A stretch of 64,000 bases of DNA, taken from contig NZ_CP096205.1 of assembly GCF_023195775.1 (NCBI RefSeq), forward strand, positions 1,116,001 through 1,180,000, written 5' to 3'. Below the pieces are notes generated by a model that made no database searches, was not told the DNA's origin, and was given only the letters and a program-made list of their open reading frames with translations. This DNA comes from Flavobacterium azooxidireducens (GTDB taxonomy: Bacteria; Bacteroidota; Bacteroidia; Flavobacteriales; Flavobacteriaceae). The translations under genes and the position numbers were made by a program. Below are positions 16,511 to 25,633 of this stretch, piece by piece; position 1 is the first letter of the stretch; each line of letters starts with the position of its first letter.

Positions 16511-16544
16511 GCATAATTGATTAAAATTTAATTACATAAACTTA

Positions 16545-16552
16545 TACTTTTG
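16545..16552 (+). promoter_or_regulatory. Candidate -7 element of mutY
   Basis: TACTTTTG matches TAnnTTTG and lies 17 bp before the mutY ATG. A TTG at 16517-16519 is 25 bp upstream, slightly too far for a standard -33 element. Confidence 0.45.
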
Positions 16553-16569
16553 TTAACCAATTCAATTTT

Positions 16570-17607
16570 ATGACTTTTTCTAATCGGCTTATTCAATGGT
16601 ATTTAGAAAACAAACGCGATTTACCATGGCGAAATACCACAAATCCATACCAAATCTGGCTCTCAGAAATCATTTTGCAGCAGACAAGAGTAGCTCAAGG
16701 TTTGCCTTATTATTTGCGGTTTGTTGAAAATTTTCCCACGGTTTTTGATTTAGCAAATGCTTCCGAAGAACAGGTTTTAAAACTTTGGCAAGGATTAGGT
16801 TATTATTCCAGAGGAAGAAATCTACATAAAACCGCTCAAATTATCGCTTTTGAGTGCAATGAAATGTTTCCAAAAACCTACACCGAATTATTAAAATTAA
16901 AAGGAATCGGCACATATACCGCTGCAGCAATTGCTTCATTTAGTCAAAAAGAAGTTGTTCCCGTGGTGGATGGAAATGTTTTTCGTGTTCTTGCTCGTTA
17001 TTTTGATGTGGAAACCGATATTTCATCGGCTACAGCCAAAAAAGAATTTACGGCTTTGGCCAATGAACTCATCGATAAAAAACAACCGGATTTATTCAAT
17101 CAAGCGTTGATGGAATTTGGAGCCTTGCAATGTGTGCCCAAAAACCCAATTTGTTCAATGTGTATTTTTAATGAAAGTTGTGCTGCATTACAAAAGAAAA
17201 AAGTAGATTTGCTTCCAATAAAATTAAAAAAGACAAAAGTAACCGAACGCTATTTTAATTATTTGGTTTTTGAAGATGAAAGTGGCAATTTACTTATTCA
17301 ACAAAGAACATCAAAAGGGATTTGGCATAATTTATATGAATTCCCGCTGATTGAATCGGAAAAGGAATTGGATGAAGAAGAACTAATTGAAAAAATTTCT
17401 ACCACATCTTTTCTTACAAATAAATTGGTTTCGATAAAACCTTTTGATGAAAAAAGTGTTTTACACATCTTATCACATCAACGACTGAAAATCAGGTTTT
17501 GGGGACTAAATGTAGATGGGAAAATTGAAAAAGGAATTTCAAAAGAAGCAGTAAAAAAATTTCCATTTCCAATTGTAATTTTTAATTTTATTGAAAAGAA
17601 TTTCTAA
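16570..17607 (+). CDS. mutY: A/G-specific adenine glycosylase MutY
   Basis: The enzyme removes adenine mispaired with 8-oxoguanine in base excision repair. Its 345 residues show the catalytic Glu in SEIILQQT (E33), the helix-hairpin-helix with KGIGTYTA and the catalytic Asp in VVDGNV (D134). The [4Fe-4S] ligands are C188, C195, C198 and C204 with the classic C-x6-C-x2-C-x5-C spacing. The C-terminal half is the NUDIX-like domain that recognises 8-oxoG. It is full length, with ssb 56 bp downstream. Confidence 0.95.
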   Translation: MTFSNRLIQWYLENKRDLPWRNTTNPYQIWLSEIILQQTRVAQGLPYYLRFVENFPTVFDLANASEEQVLKLWQGLGYYSRGRNLHKTAQIIAFECNEMFPKTYTELLKLKGIGTYTAAAIASFSQKEVVPVVDGNVFRVLARYFDVETDISSATAKKEFTALANELIDKKQPDLFNQALMEFGALQCVPKNPICSMCIFNESCAALQKKKVDLLPIKLKKTKVTERYFNYLVFEDESGNLLIQQRTSKGIWHNLYEFPLIESEKELDEEELIEKISTTSFLTNKLVSIKPFDEKSVLHILSHQRLKIRFWGLNVDGKIEKGISKEAVKKFPFPIVIFNFIEKNF

Positions 17608-17623
17608 ACTGTTATTAAATTTG

Positions 17624-17631
17624 TAACTTTG
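17624..17631 (+). promoter_or_regulatory. Candidate -7 element of ssb
   Basis: TAACTTTG matches TAnnTTTG and lies 32 bp before the ssb start. No TTG is at the ideal -33 distance. It would drive the ssb-gldE-gldD group. Confidence 0.5.
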
Positions 17632-17663
17632 ATATAATCCAAATAATCAACTTAAATAATATT

Positions 17664-18101
17664 ATGAATGGAACTTTAAATAAAGTGATGTTAATAGGTC
17701 ACTTAGGAGACGACGTAAAAATGCACTATTTTGATGGTGGTAATTGTATTGGTAGATTTCCGTTAGCAACAAACGAAGTCTATATTAACAAAACGACTAA
17801 CGAAAAACTAACTTCTACAGAATGGCATAATTTGGTAGTTCGAAACAAAGCCGCCGAAATTTGCGAAAAATACCTTTCTAAAGGCGATAAAATTTATGTA
17901 GAGGGAAGAATTAAGTCTAGACAATGGCAGGCAGAAGATGGCCAGACCAAATATACAACTGAAATTCAAGTGACTGAGTTTACTTTTTTAACTACAAAAA
18001 AGGAAACGGAACTTCATAAACAAAATCAGGATTCAAATAAAAACACTAATTTTGACAGCCAAGGCGGAAGAAATTCAGATAATGATGACCAAGCCTATTA
18101 A
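17664..18101 (+). CDS. ssb: Single-stranded DNA-binding protein
   Basis: This 145-residue protein consists of an OB-fold (about 1-110; MNGTLNKVMLIGHLGDD, STEWHNLVV, YVEGRIKSRQW) and a polar Asn/Asp/Gln-rich tail. It lacks the usual DIPF tip and ends DDQAY, so it may be an auxiliary Ssb rather than the main replicative one. It precedes gldE by 22 bp, an order (mutY-ssb-gldE-gldD) that I recall from other Flavobacterium genomes. Confidence 0.92.
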   Translation: MNGTLNKVMLIGHLGDDVKMHYFDGGNCIGRFPLATNEVYINKTTNEKLTSTEWHNLVVRNKAAEICEKYLSKGDKIYVEGRIKSRQWQAEDGQTKYTTEIQVTEFTFLTTKKETELHKQNQDSNKNTNFDSQGGRNSDNDDQAY

Positions 18102-18123
18102 TGTATAACCAATTTTTAAACAT

Positions 18124-19419
18124 TTGGACGCAGACCCCGCGAGTTTTCTGGAATTAATAAACACAAGTTTACTCTTTGGAGTGCTTGGCATTATTGTCTT
18201 GTTGTTTTTTTCAGCCATGGTTTCGGGTGCCGAAGTGGCTCTCTTTTCGCTTTCTCAGAAAAATATTGAGGAAGCCATTGAGCAAAATGAAACGAAAGGA
18301 AACTTAATTTCCAATTTATTAAAACGACCTAAAAAATTGTTGGCTACCTTACTGATAGTCAACAATTTTATTAATATAGGTATCGTAATTATATTTTCAT
18401 TTGTTAAAAATGATTTGTTGGGAACTATTTATCCCGATTGGTTGCAGTTTACTATTGAAGTTGGTGTTGTCACCTTCTTAATCTTACTTTTCGGCGAAAT
18501 TTTACCGAAAGTATATGCCAACCGCAACAATATTAAATTTGCCAAAATGGTGGTACGGCCGATTCATATACTAAACGTGATTTTGTCGCCAATCAACATG
18601 CCCATGCGTGCCGTGACCATTTATTTTGAAAATAAATTAGGCAAACAAAAATCAAATATTTCCGTAAATCAATTGTCGCAGGCATTGGAATTAACGTCTT
18701 CGGATGATACAACCGACGAAGAGCAAAAAATTCTGGAAGGCATTGTTTCATTTGGAAATACAGATACGAGTCAGGTTATGAGTCCTCGAATTGATGTATT
18801 TGCTTTGGAAATTGATGAATCCTTTAAAGAAATTTTACCTAAAATTTTGGACAAAGGTTATTCCAGAATTCCGGTGTATCGAGACAATATAGATCAGGTG
18901 GAAGGCGTTCTGTATGTAAAAGATTTGTTGCCACACATTGACAAAACCGATTTTAATTGGATAACCTTGCTCAGAGAACCATTTTTTGTGCCCGAAAACA
19001 AAAAGTTAGACAACTTGCTGAAAGATTTTCAAGGTATGAAAAATCACTTGGCGATTGTGGTCGATGAATACGGAGGAACATCCGGAGTGATAACCTTAGA
19101 AGATATTATCGAAGAAATTGTGGGCGATATTAGTGATGAATTTGATGATGAAAATATCAATTACTCGCAAATTGACGACAAGAATTTTCTTTTTGAAGGC
19201 AAAATAAACCTCAAAGATTTTTACAGAATTGTGGACGTTGACGAAGATTTGTTTGAAGATAAAAAAGGCGAAGCCGAAACCTTAGCCGGATTTATTTTAG
19301 AAATCATCGGAACGTTTCCCAAAAAAGGACAAAAAATCTTTTTTGATAAATGTTTGTTCACCATTGAATCGGTTGACAAAAAACGAGTAAAACAAATTAA
19401 AGTTACCTTAGATGCATAA
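18124..19419 (+). CDS. gldE: Gliding motility-associated protein GldE (CNNM/CBS family)
   Basis: The 431-residue protein is a membrane CNNM (DUF21) domain protein with about four hydrophobic segments in the first 170 residues (SAMVSGAEVALFSLS). A CBS pair follows (about 205-335; VMSPRIDVFALE, VVDEYGGTSGVITLEDI), then a C-terminal CorC_HlyC domain (about 345-430). The family resembles magnesium and cobalt efflux proteins. In Flavobacterium johnsoniae GldE is genetically tied to GldD and supports gliding and T9SS function. The start is TTG; its stop overlaps the gldD start by 8 bp, showing tight coupling. Confidence 0.9.
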   Translation: MDADPASFLELINTSLLFGVLGIIVLLFFSAMVSGAEVALFSLSQKNIEEAIEQNETKGNLISNLLKRPKKLLATLLIVNNFINIGIVIIFSFVKNDLLGTIYPDWLQFTIEVGVVTFLILLFGEILPKVYANRNNIKFAKMVVRPIHILNVILSPINMPMRAVTIYFENKLGKQKSNISVNQLSQALELTSSDDTTDEEQKILEGIVSFGNTDTSQVMSPRIDVFALEIDESFKEILPKILDKGYSRIPVYRDNIDQVEGVLYVKDLLPHIDKTDFNWITLLREPFFVPENKKLDNLLKDFQGMKNHLAIVVDEYGGTSGVITLEDIIEEIVGDISDEFDDENINYSQIDDKNFLFEGKINLKDFYRIVDVDEDLFEDKKGEAETLAGFILEIIGTFPKKGQKIFFDKCLFTIESVDKKRVKQIKVTLDA

Positions 19420-19975
19420 ATCGATTGTATATTTCGGATTACTATTTGCCTTTTGTTTATTGATAGGATGCAAAGAAGACGTTTTGCCTAAACCAACGGC
19501 TCAATTGCGATTGGATTATGAAATGGCCAATTACATGCAATTTGATAGTCCGTGTGACTTTAACTTTGATCATAACACAGACACTAAAGTAAATGTGAAA
19601 GACAATTGCGATGTCACAATTCAGTATCCTAAAATGAAAGCCACGGTTTATTTAACGTATCGAAAAGTAGAGAACAACATTGATGCTTTATTGAAAGACG
19701 CTCAAAAACTTACCTACGAACACGTAATCAAAGCCGATGATATTGTAGAAACGCCTTTTATCAACACGAAAGACAAAGTCTACGGCATGTTTTATCAAGT
19801 GGGCGGAAATGCCGCGACCAACACCCAATTTTACTTAACCGACAGTATCCAACATTTTGTGACTGGCTCAGTATATTTTTATGCAAAACCCAATTTTGAC
19901 TCGATTATGCCAGCAGCGAGTTATATTAAGGATGATATGCAAACGTTGATGGAGACGATGCGGTGGAAGAAGTAA
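19412..19975 (+). CDS. gldD: Gliding motility lipoprotein GldD
   Basis: This 187-residue lipoprotein has a lipobox LLIGC (Cys20) after a hydrophobic leader. The body (about 40-185) matches the GldD pattern of an acidic start, CDVTIQYPKMKAT and a C-terminal YIKDDMQTLMETM helix. GldD is needed for gliding and stabilises the T9SS/gliding machinery in F. johnsoniae. Overlap with gldE implies translational coupling. Confidence 0.9.
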   Translation: MHKSIVYFGLLFAFCLLIGCKEDVLPKPTAQLRLDYEMANYMQFDSPCDFNFDHNTDTKVNVKDNCDVTIQYPKMKATVYLTYRKVENNIDALLKDAQKLTYEHVIKADDIVETPFINTKDKVYGMFYQVGGNAATNTQFYLTDSIQHFVTGSVYFYAKPNFDSIMPAASYIKDDMQTLMETMRWKK

Positions 19976-20115
19976 TGTGCAATTGATGTGTCTATTTACT
20001 ATTCTTCAAAATCAAACCAAACCACCATTCAAATAAACTTACTATATTTATTCAAACGCTGTTTACTTGTGTTTTTAAAGGAATACTTTCTCACTTTAAA
20101 TAAGATCATCCGTTT

Positions 20116-20880
20116 ATGACAACCGCCTTTGTATTTTTACTTTTAATTGGTTTTGCTATTTATGCGATTAACTCAAATCAAAAAAAGAAAGTAGAAAAAT
20201 TTCCACCTAAGTGGCATAATTTACTTTTGAAGCATGTGGCATTCTACGACGACTTATCGCCAAAGGAAAAACCGCGTTTTCAAAACCGAATGATGACATT
20301 TTTAAGCGAAGTACACTTAGAAAGCGTTGGTTTTGAATTGAATGATTTAGATAAAGTATATATTGCTTCCAGTGCCGTGATTCCGGTTTTTAATTTCCCC
20401 GAATGGCATTACCGAAATTTAAGCACGGTCTTGGTCTATCCCGATCATTTTAATGAAGATTTAGGCTTTGCTCAAAACGATAAAGACCGTAAAATTGGCG
20501 GTTTGGTTGGCACCGGACGTTTTGAAAACCAGATGATTCTCTCCCGAAAAGCCTTGCACGAAGGTTTTTCGCCGCATTCGCCAAAACACAATACAGGTAT
20601 TCACGAATTTGTGCATTTGATTGATAAATTAGACGGCAGTACAGATGGAATTCCGGAAGTGCTGATGCAAAAAGCATATGTCATTCCGTGGTTAAAAATC
20701 ATTCATGAAAAAATGGAAGAAATCAACAACAATGAATCCGACATTAGACACTATGGTGGCACCAACCAAGCCGAATTTCTAGCCGTGGCTGCCGAATACT
20801 TTTTTGAAAGACCCGAGCAAATGAAAAAGAAACATCCTGATTTGTATCAGATGTTGGAGGTTTGTTTTCAGGGGAAATAA
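20116..20880 (+). CDS. MtfA-like zinc peptidase (family M90)
   Basis: The protein has 254 residues with an N-terminal membrane segment (about 4-19) not found in E. coli MtfA. The zinc motif HEFVH (H163, E164, H167) is followed by the downstream Glu in AEFLAVAAEYFFE, the M90 arrangement. In E. coli MtfA is a soluble aminopeptidase that interacts with the Mlc regulator; that partner cannot be assumed here. It follows gldD by 140 bp and may be a separate unit. Confidence 0.85.
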   Translation: MTTAFVFLLLIGFAIYAINSNQKKKVEKFPPKWHNLLLKHVAFYDDLSPKEKPRFQNRMMTFLSEVHLESVGFELNDLDKVYIASSAVIPVFNFPEWHYRNLSTVLVYPDHFNEDLGFAQNDKDRKIGGLVGTGRFENQMILSRKALHEGFSPHSPKHNTGIHEFVHLIDKLDGSTDGIPEVLMQKAYVIPWLKIIHEKMEEINNNESDIRHYGGTNQAEFLAVAAEYFFERPEQMKKKHPDLYQMLEVCFQGK

Positions 20881-20890
20881 TTTTTTTTGC

Positions 20891-21008
20891 TACGAGGGTG
20901 GGAGACGCTCGTACCCTCAATTTAATTCTTTTTAACAATATCTTCTCAAAAATAGAAAAATAGTTGATGTTGTTTGTGTGTATGAGCGTGACGCTCGCAC
21001 TAGCGGGT
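20891..21008. repeat. Two small hairpin repeats
   Basis: TACGAG at 20891-20896 pairs with CTCGTA at 20908-20913, and GAGGGT/ACCCTC offers a competing fold in the same stretch. A second hairpin, GAGCGT/ACGCTC, sits near 20983-20996. Both share a GACGCTCG core and look like dispersed palindromic repeats. Confidence 0.5.
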
Positions 21009-21037
21009 GGCAAAACTGCTATTTGTTAAAGTTATTA

Positions 21038-21736
21038 CTATGGATTTTTAATTTTAGACCAATGAAATTTAAATAATTCTCTTGCCGACTCGATAACTTC
21101 AGTTCTTGCCTTAACTAATTGAGAAGTATGATTTTCTATTGTTTCTCTTTCTACGCAAATATTATATATTTTTTGAATACTATCAAAAAGTCTTTTTTGC
21201 TCAGCCTTTTCTTGAGAAAGTAATAATTCTAATTTGGCTTTAGACAATGATGCTCTGTAAATAAGAGGCTTCAATTCTTCTATTTCTAATTTTGGAACAA
21301 TTAATGAAACTGAAGACAAATATTCTGATAGAGTTTGTGTTAAATCATTTAACCAATCTTGTCGGTTTTTAGTTCCAATGTTTGACCTAATTTCTAAAAT
21401 CTTAATTTCTTTACTAGCTTCAATCTGTAGTTGAAAATTCCTTTCATTACTAGCAAGCTGTCTTTCAAGATTTCTTTCATTAGATTTCCTTAATTTATGA
21501 GCTATATAAAAGTTTATAATAGCTGAAATTATTCCGATAAAAAGAGCACTAATCCAAGGTAAACTTTTATCAAATAAACTATCAGATTTGTTTGAAACTT
21601 GTTCTATTTTTAACTTTTCTGGTAAAATGATATTACTTTGTATTTTAGTCTCTCTTGGTGTATAGTAAATTGTATCTTTCGTTTTTGCACTTGAAATAAG
21701 CGAAAGCATTACTAATAGAATTGCATATTTTTTCAT
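21038..21736 (-). CDS. Membrane protein with a coiled coil, unknown function
   Basis: This 232-residue protein has a signal-like N-terminus (about 1-18), a transmembrane segment at about 83-103 (LPWISALFIGIISAIINFYI) and then a long charged helix (about 105-135) predicted as a coiled coil. The cytoplasmic part continues with helices including RQDWLNDLTQTLSEYLS. This pattern of one membrane segment, a coiled coil and a QxWxxxLxxxxxEY block is seen in uncharacterised bacterial membrane proteins, some near phage or defence genes. It is isolated between hairpin repeats, and no function can be given. Confidence 0.7.
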   Translation of the reverse strand: MKKYAILLVMLSLISSAKTKDTIYYTPRETKIQSNIILPEKLKIEQVSNKSDSLFDKSLPWISALFIGIISAIINFYIAHKLRKSNERNLERQLASNERNFQLQIEASKEIKILEIRSNIGTKNRQDWLNDLTQTLSEYLSSVSLIVPKLEIEELKPLIYRASLSKAKLELLLSQEKAEQKRLFDSIQKIYNICVERETIENHTSQLVKARTEVIESARELFKFHWSKIKNP

Positions 21737-21976
21737 CGTGTTTTGGTAATAATTGTAGCTAAGTTATTTATATACTCAGTTTTTATATATTTCTTTCAGC
21801 ACATCTACCCAATTGGCACTGATATACTCAATTGTAATCGTGTTATTATTATCCCACTAAAATACAAAAAACTTTAACATTTCAACTACTCCTTAATATA
21901 TTTCATAAAGTGTGATATAGCTTTAAATAGCAAAGATTATCTATGTTTATTTATTCTACTATGCTCATGCCAAACC

Positions 21977-22003
21977 AAAAAAACCCGCCAAATGGCAGGG
22001 CTT
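21977..22003 (-). terminator. Terminator after the ice-binding protein gene
   Basis: On the minus strand GCCCTGCCA pairs with TGGCGGG around a TT loop and is followed by a run of T residues, about 20 bp after the stop codon. Confidence 0.65.
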
Positions 22004-22021
22004 TCCGTAACAAATAACCTT

Positions 22022-23626
22022 TTATTGTTTAGAAACCAATTTACCGGTTTGAACGGTTCCGTTGGAAGTGGCTACTCTGTAGTAGTAAATTCCGGTTGGA
22101 AGGTTCAAGGATAATTCAGTAGTATTTTGTGTTAATTCAGTTTTATAAACCAATGCTCCTAAGGTGTTATAGATAGTAAGTTCAGAAGAACTTGACTCTA
22201 TTCCTGCTAAGTCTATTGTTAATGTAGATGAGAACGGGTTTGGGTAGAATTTGGCTGTGTTGTTTGCCACTTCATTGGAAGGTGTAGATAACGATTCGCA
22301 ACCCGGTGTCATTACGGCATTGATTCCAAAGGTGGTAATTCCGCCACTGGTGCTCAACACACGGCCTTCGATGGCTACGCCTAAATTAAGGATAACGGCT
22401 CCGTTGTTGCCAATTACTGTTCCTTTAAAGTCCGAATAATCATTTAAGTTGATGGCTCCGTCTACTTTCCAGAAAACGTTTTTGGCTTGTGCTCCGTTTA
22501 TTAATTCGATGGTGGCATAGGTTGAGGTAGATAATGCTCCTACGATTTTAATGACAAAAACTGCATCTGGATTGTCTTGTGCGTTTAGGGTTACTTTTCC
22601 GGTTAACACAGTTGCGGCATTCATTAAATAGGTATGTGGTGTTAGCACAAGGTCGTTGCCAAAAGCAGCAGGATAAAGCAATTGAATGTCTACCGGAAGG
22701 GTGTTTAGGTAGGAGTAAACCACGTTTAGATCGGCAGCACATTGTGCCGTTGATACATCAGGGTTTGGGTGAATGGTTCCGGTTACGTTTTCGGCTTGAA
22801 ACCCGGTTGTTAATCCAACATTGGTTCCGATATCTCCGGTTACGAATGATATTCCGGTATTGGTTACTTCGCCATTACCTGAAAAAACAGTGTAGCAAAC
22901 TACAGTGTTTAAAGGTGGTGCAAGCGGACCTGTTAGTTCGGGAGTTCCGCAACCTAACGGCATTCTTACTGTTACGCCCGATACCGTTACGGCTCCGGTG
23001 GTAGAAAGTGCACGACCTTCTAAGGAAACTCCGCTGTTAAGAATGATTGCGGCGTTGTTGGCAACAATTGTTCCTTTCATTACGGTGTTAGTGGCAAGAT
23101 CTACAAGACCTTCTATTTTCCAGAATACGTTGCAGGCAAGTGCTCCGTTGGTTAAAATGACTTGTGATCCTGCAGCGGATGAGAATGATCCTTGTATTTG
23201 AAAAATAAATACGGCGTTTTCATCACCTTCTGCGTCTAGGGTTAGGGTGTTGTTTAGTGAAGCACTTTCGCCGATAAAGTAGGTTCCGACTTCCAATGTT
23301 TCTCCATTTCCTAATAATGAGGATGGGAAAAAGTCTGGAATTGCAGCATCTAATTGATTATAGGCAATCGTTAATGCGGTAGCTGCAGCGGCTGTTGAGC
23401 CATTTGCGTTGTGCATCACACCATCTACGTTTCCGAAATTGTTGTTCGGTCCGTTGTTTGTACCTACATTTCCTGTGAGGTGCGAAAGTCCTGTGTTGCT
23501 CACAGCACCATTGGTAGAAAAGAGTGCAAAAGAGGAAGAAGTTCCCAATACGGGAGCTTGTGCGTTTGCTTGGGTAACAAGACAAGTTAGGGCAACCGAA
23601 GTTGCCAATAGTAATAGTTTATGCAT
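22022..23626 (-). CDS. Secreted ice-binding-like protein with two DUF3494 domains and a T9SS tail
   Basis: The 534-residue protein has a signal peptide (1-22) and two DUF3494 domains in tandem. They cover about 24-225 and 240-445, each opening with an S-x-F-A-x-F/S-GN-GxV-x-NTG pattern and ending in GRALSTTGAVTVSGV or a close variant. DUF3494 is the fold of many microbial ice-binding proteins, a beta-helix with a flat ice-binding face. The last 75 residues (from FYPNPF) are a type A T9SS sorting domain ending GKLVSKQ, so it is exported and probably surface-anchored or released. Ice binding is inferred from the family. The tandem form suggests stronger adhesion or ice recrystallisation control. 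Confidence 0.85.
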   Translation of the reverse strand: MHKLLLLATSVALTCLVTQANAQAPVLGTSSSFALFSTNGAVSNTGLSHLTGNVGTNNGPNNNFGNVDGVMHNANGSTAAAATALTIAYNQLDAAIPDFFPSSLLGNGETLEVGTYFIGESASLNNTLTLDAEGDENAVFIFQIQGSFSSAAGSQVILTNGALACNVFWKIEGLVDLATNTVMKGTIVANNAAIILNSGVSLEGRALSTTGAVTVSGVTVRMPLGCGTPELTGPLAPPLNTVVCYTVFSGNGEVTNTGISFVTGDIGTNVGLTTGFQAENVTGTIHPNPDVSTAQCAADLNVVYSYLNTLPVDIQLLYPAAFGNDLVLTPHTYLMNAATVLTGKVTLNAQDNPDAVFVIKIVGALSTSTYATIELINGAQAKNVFWKVDGAINLNDYSDFKGTVIGNNGAVILNLGVAIEGRVLSTSGGITTFGINAVMTPGCESLSTPSNEVANNTAKFYPNPFSSTLTIDLAGIESSSSELTIYNTLGALVYKTELTQNTTELSLNLPTGIYYYRVATSNGTVQTGKLVSKQ

Positions 23627-23947
23627 AAATTGGGGGCGAACTGTTGTTTATTTGGGACAGTTGAATGTAAATGTATAGCTATAAAAATATATAGCATTCT
23701 TAGATTGATTTACTTTAAAATTATTTTTTTAAAAATTGTAAAAAAATCATTTTTATCAGTAAAATCAAGGCTTGAGAGAGGAAAGTTGAAAAATTGGCAT
23801 TAGGAAGCTTATTCTTGTTAAATTATTTTTTGGCAACAATTGAGTGTTTTCGGAGTTGAAGTGGGTGGATTTTGGGAAAGAAAAAAACCTTTGTCAAAGT
23901 TTTGAACTTTGACAAAGGTTTATGACGTAATGATTATGATTAGTGAA
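23627..23947. other. Intergenic region of 321 bp
   Basis: The region holds the upstream sequence of the ice-binding gene and, at its right end, the strong terminator listed separately. It is AT-rich with short A and T runs. No gene and no convincing promoter box was found. Confidence 0.5.
23886..23920. terminator. Perfect 16-bp hairpin terminator
   Basis: Arms 23886-23901 and 23905-23920 pair perfectly over 16 bp with a 3-nt loop, preceded on the plus strand by a run of A. On the minus strand this gives a stem followed by a T run, placed about 30 bp after the stop of the heavy-metal-domain gene. Confidence 0.8.
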
Positions 23948-24469
23948 CTAAAGCGTTTCTGCTTTTTTACTAGCACAACACGCTTTTTTCTCTCCGGATG
24001 AACATGATTTTTTTTCTTCGGAAGCAGCGGCAGCTTTTTTCTCTTCTTCTTTTTTAGCTTTCTTTTTCTTTTTGTCTTTGTTAAAAAACATGGCTTTGTC
24101 GGCAGTGTTTACCACATCAGACACTTTATAGGTTTTTCCGTCGGCTGCATTTTCTACCGTTTGAACCAAAATTTCCGGTGAAAGCACATTGGTATCATAT
24201 TCAATAGTTGCTTTTTTAGCTTCAAAATCAATTTCTGCTTTTTGAACGCCATCTAATTTGGCCAATTTTTTTTCTAAATGTCCGGCACATCCCACTTCGC
24301 AATGCATGCCTTCTACTGTGAACGAAGCTGTTGCCAATTGAGCCGGCTGATCTTGTGTGTGTTCAGTAGTTGCAGTTGCATTTTCGGTGTTTTCTGTTGC
24401 TTCTTTTTTGCAACTTACCATCATTAATGTGGTTAAAGCGATGGCTGCGATTGTTTGCGTGAATTTCAT
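23948..24469 (-). CDS. Lipoprotein with a heavy-metal-associated domain
   Basis: The 173-residue protein has a lipobox MMVSC (Cys20), a Thr/Glu-rich linker and an HMA domain (about 48-115). Its metal site reads GMHCEVGC (C57, C61), a CxxxC variant of the usual CxxC. The tail is extremely rich in Lys, Ala and Glu and ends with a second group of cysteines (KSCSSGEKKACCASKK). It probably binds copper or a similar soft metal in the periplasm, for transfer or sequestration. The lysine-rich tail is unusual and may bind acidic surfaces. No metal transporter gene is adjacent. Confidence 0.8.
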   Translation of the reverse strand: MKFTQTIAAIALTTLMMVSCKKEATENTENATATTEHTQDQPAQLATASFTVEGMHCEVGCAGHLEKKLAKLDGVQKAEIDFEAKKATIEYDTNVLSPEILVQTVENAADGKTYKVSDVVNTADKAMFFNKDKKKKKAKKEEEKKAAAASEEKKSCSSGEKKACCASKKAETL

Positions 24470-24587
24470 AGTTATATTGTTTAAAATGAGTGATATAAAT
24501 TTTATTTATACTGCATTACAAAAATAACATTTTTTTCGCTTTTTATTTGCCAAAATTAACGGAGTTTTGTGACGCGAAAAATTATCC

Positions 24588-25454
24588 ATGGAAAATAAGA
24601 AGTTACGATTCGTTTATTTAGTGATTTTAGCTCTCGTTTGGGGGAGTTCCTTTATTTTGATTAAAAGAGGTTTGGTTGGGTTAACACCCTTTCAACTGGG
24701 TTCGCTACGAATGGTTTTTGCAGGTTTGTTTTTGTTGATTATTGGTTTTAATAGTATTAAGCAAATTCAGCTTCGCCATTGGAAATATTTAGCTTTAACG
24801 GCTTGTTTTGGCACATTTATCCCAGTTTATCTTTTTTCATATGCTCAAACAGAGATTAGTAGTTCGGTGAGTGCTATTTTGAATTCGCTCACTCCGCTAA
24901 ATACATTATTGTTAGGTATTTTATTGTTTAAAATAGATTTTCAACGCAGACAGATTTATGGCGTTTTTATTGGCTTGATTGGTAGTGCTTTGTTGATTTT
25001 GAATGGTGCTGCGAATCATCCGGAGCAGAATTATAATTATGCTATCTTATTGGTTATCGCTTCTATTTGTTATGCGATGAATGTGAATTTTATAAAAATG
25101 TATTTATCCGATCTAAATCCGTTAAGCATAACCACCGGGAATTTTATTGTGATGTTGATTCCGGCTTCTATTGTTTTGTATTTCTCCGGCTTTTTTGAAG
25201 CAGTTCAAGTTCAGGAAACTCAAAGTGTGATTGGTTATATAGTTATTTTAGGTGTGGTTGGTACTGCTTTGGCGAATATTTTGTTTTATAAGTTAATCAA
25301 AATATCGTCACCTGTTTTTGCTTCATCGGTTACTTATTTAATTCCGGTTGTTGCCTTTATGTGGGGTTTGGTTGATAATGAAAGTTTGACCTCGATTCAG
25401 TTTTTAGGTGCTGCAATTATTATGTTAGGGGTTTATCTTTCGGCTAAGAAGTGA
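24588..25454 (+). CDS. DMT-superfamily transporter (EamA family)
   Basis: The protein has 288 residues and about ten transmembrane helices arranged as two EamA repeats (about 5-137 and 150-286). WGSSFILIKRG is in helix 1 and the second repeat ends LGAAIIMLGVYLSA. This family exports amino acids, metabolites or drugs; the substrate cannot be read from sequence. It diverges from the heavy-metal lipoprotein and stands alone. Confidence 0.88.
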   Translation: MENKKLRFVYLVILALVWGSSFILIKRGLVGLTPFQLGSLRMVFAGLFLLIIGFNSIKQIQLRHWKYLALTACFGTFIPVYLFSYAQTEISSSVSAILNSLTPLNTLLLGILLFKIDFQRRQIYGVFIGLIGSALLILNGAANHPEQNYNYAILLVIASICYAMNVNFIKMYLSDLNPLSITTGNFIVMLIPASIVLYFSGFFEAVQVQETQSVIGYIVILGVVGTALANILFYKLIKISSPVFASSVTYLIPVVAFMWGLVDNESLTSIQFLGAAIIMLGVYLSAKK

Positions 25455-25461
25455 TTTTTTC

Positions 25462-25567
25462 TTTTTTTGCCACTAAGACATAAAGGTTCTAAGGTTTTTA
25501 TTTATCATTAAGTTACAAAGTTTTTTAAGATGATTTCTTTGTGCCTTACTTTCTTTGTGGCAAAAAA
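25462..25567. repeat. Inverted repeat related to the TTGCCACAAAG family
   Basis: The left arm begins TTTTTTTGCCAC and the right arm ends with its complement GTGGCAAAAAA, with further partial matches inside. The same TTTGCCACAAAG-AA core occurs twice as a direct repeat at 55364-55414 and 55638-55688. This is a dispersed repeat family in this genome. Confidence 0.6.
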
Positions 25568-25587
25568 CTTTGTAGTTAAAAAAAAAG

Positions 25588-25607
25588 ACTGCCATTGCTG
25601 ACAGTCT
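25588..25607 (-). terminator. Terminator after the M16 operon
   Basis: GACTG/CAGTC with a short inner pairing forms a hairpin; on the minus strand it is followed by a long T run. It lies about 27 bp after the stop codon of the second M16 gene. Confidence 0.65.
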
Positions 25608-25633
25608 CTTTCAAGAATTATTTGTTTTTCTGA

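Noticed and set aside
22548..23204. Overlapping frames on both strands of the ice-binding gene
   Set aside because: They are shadows of the long coding frame with biased composition and no recognisable domain.
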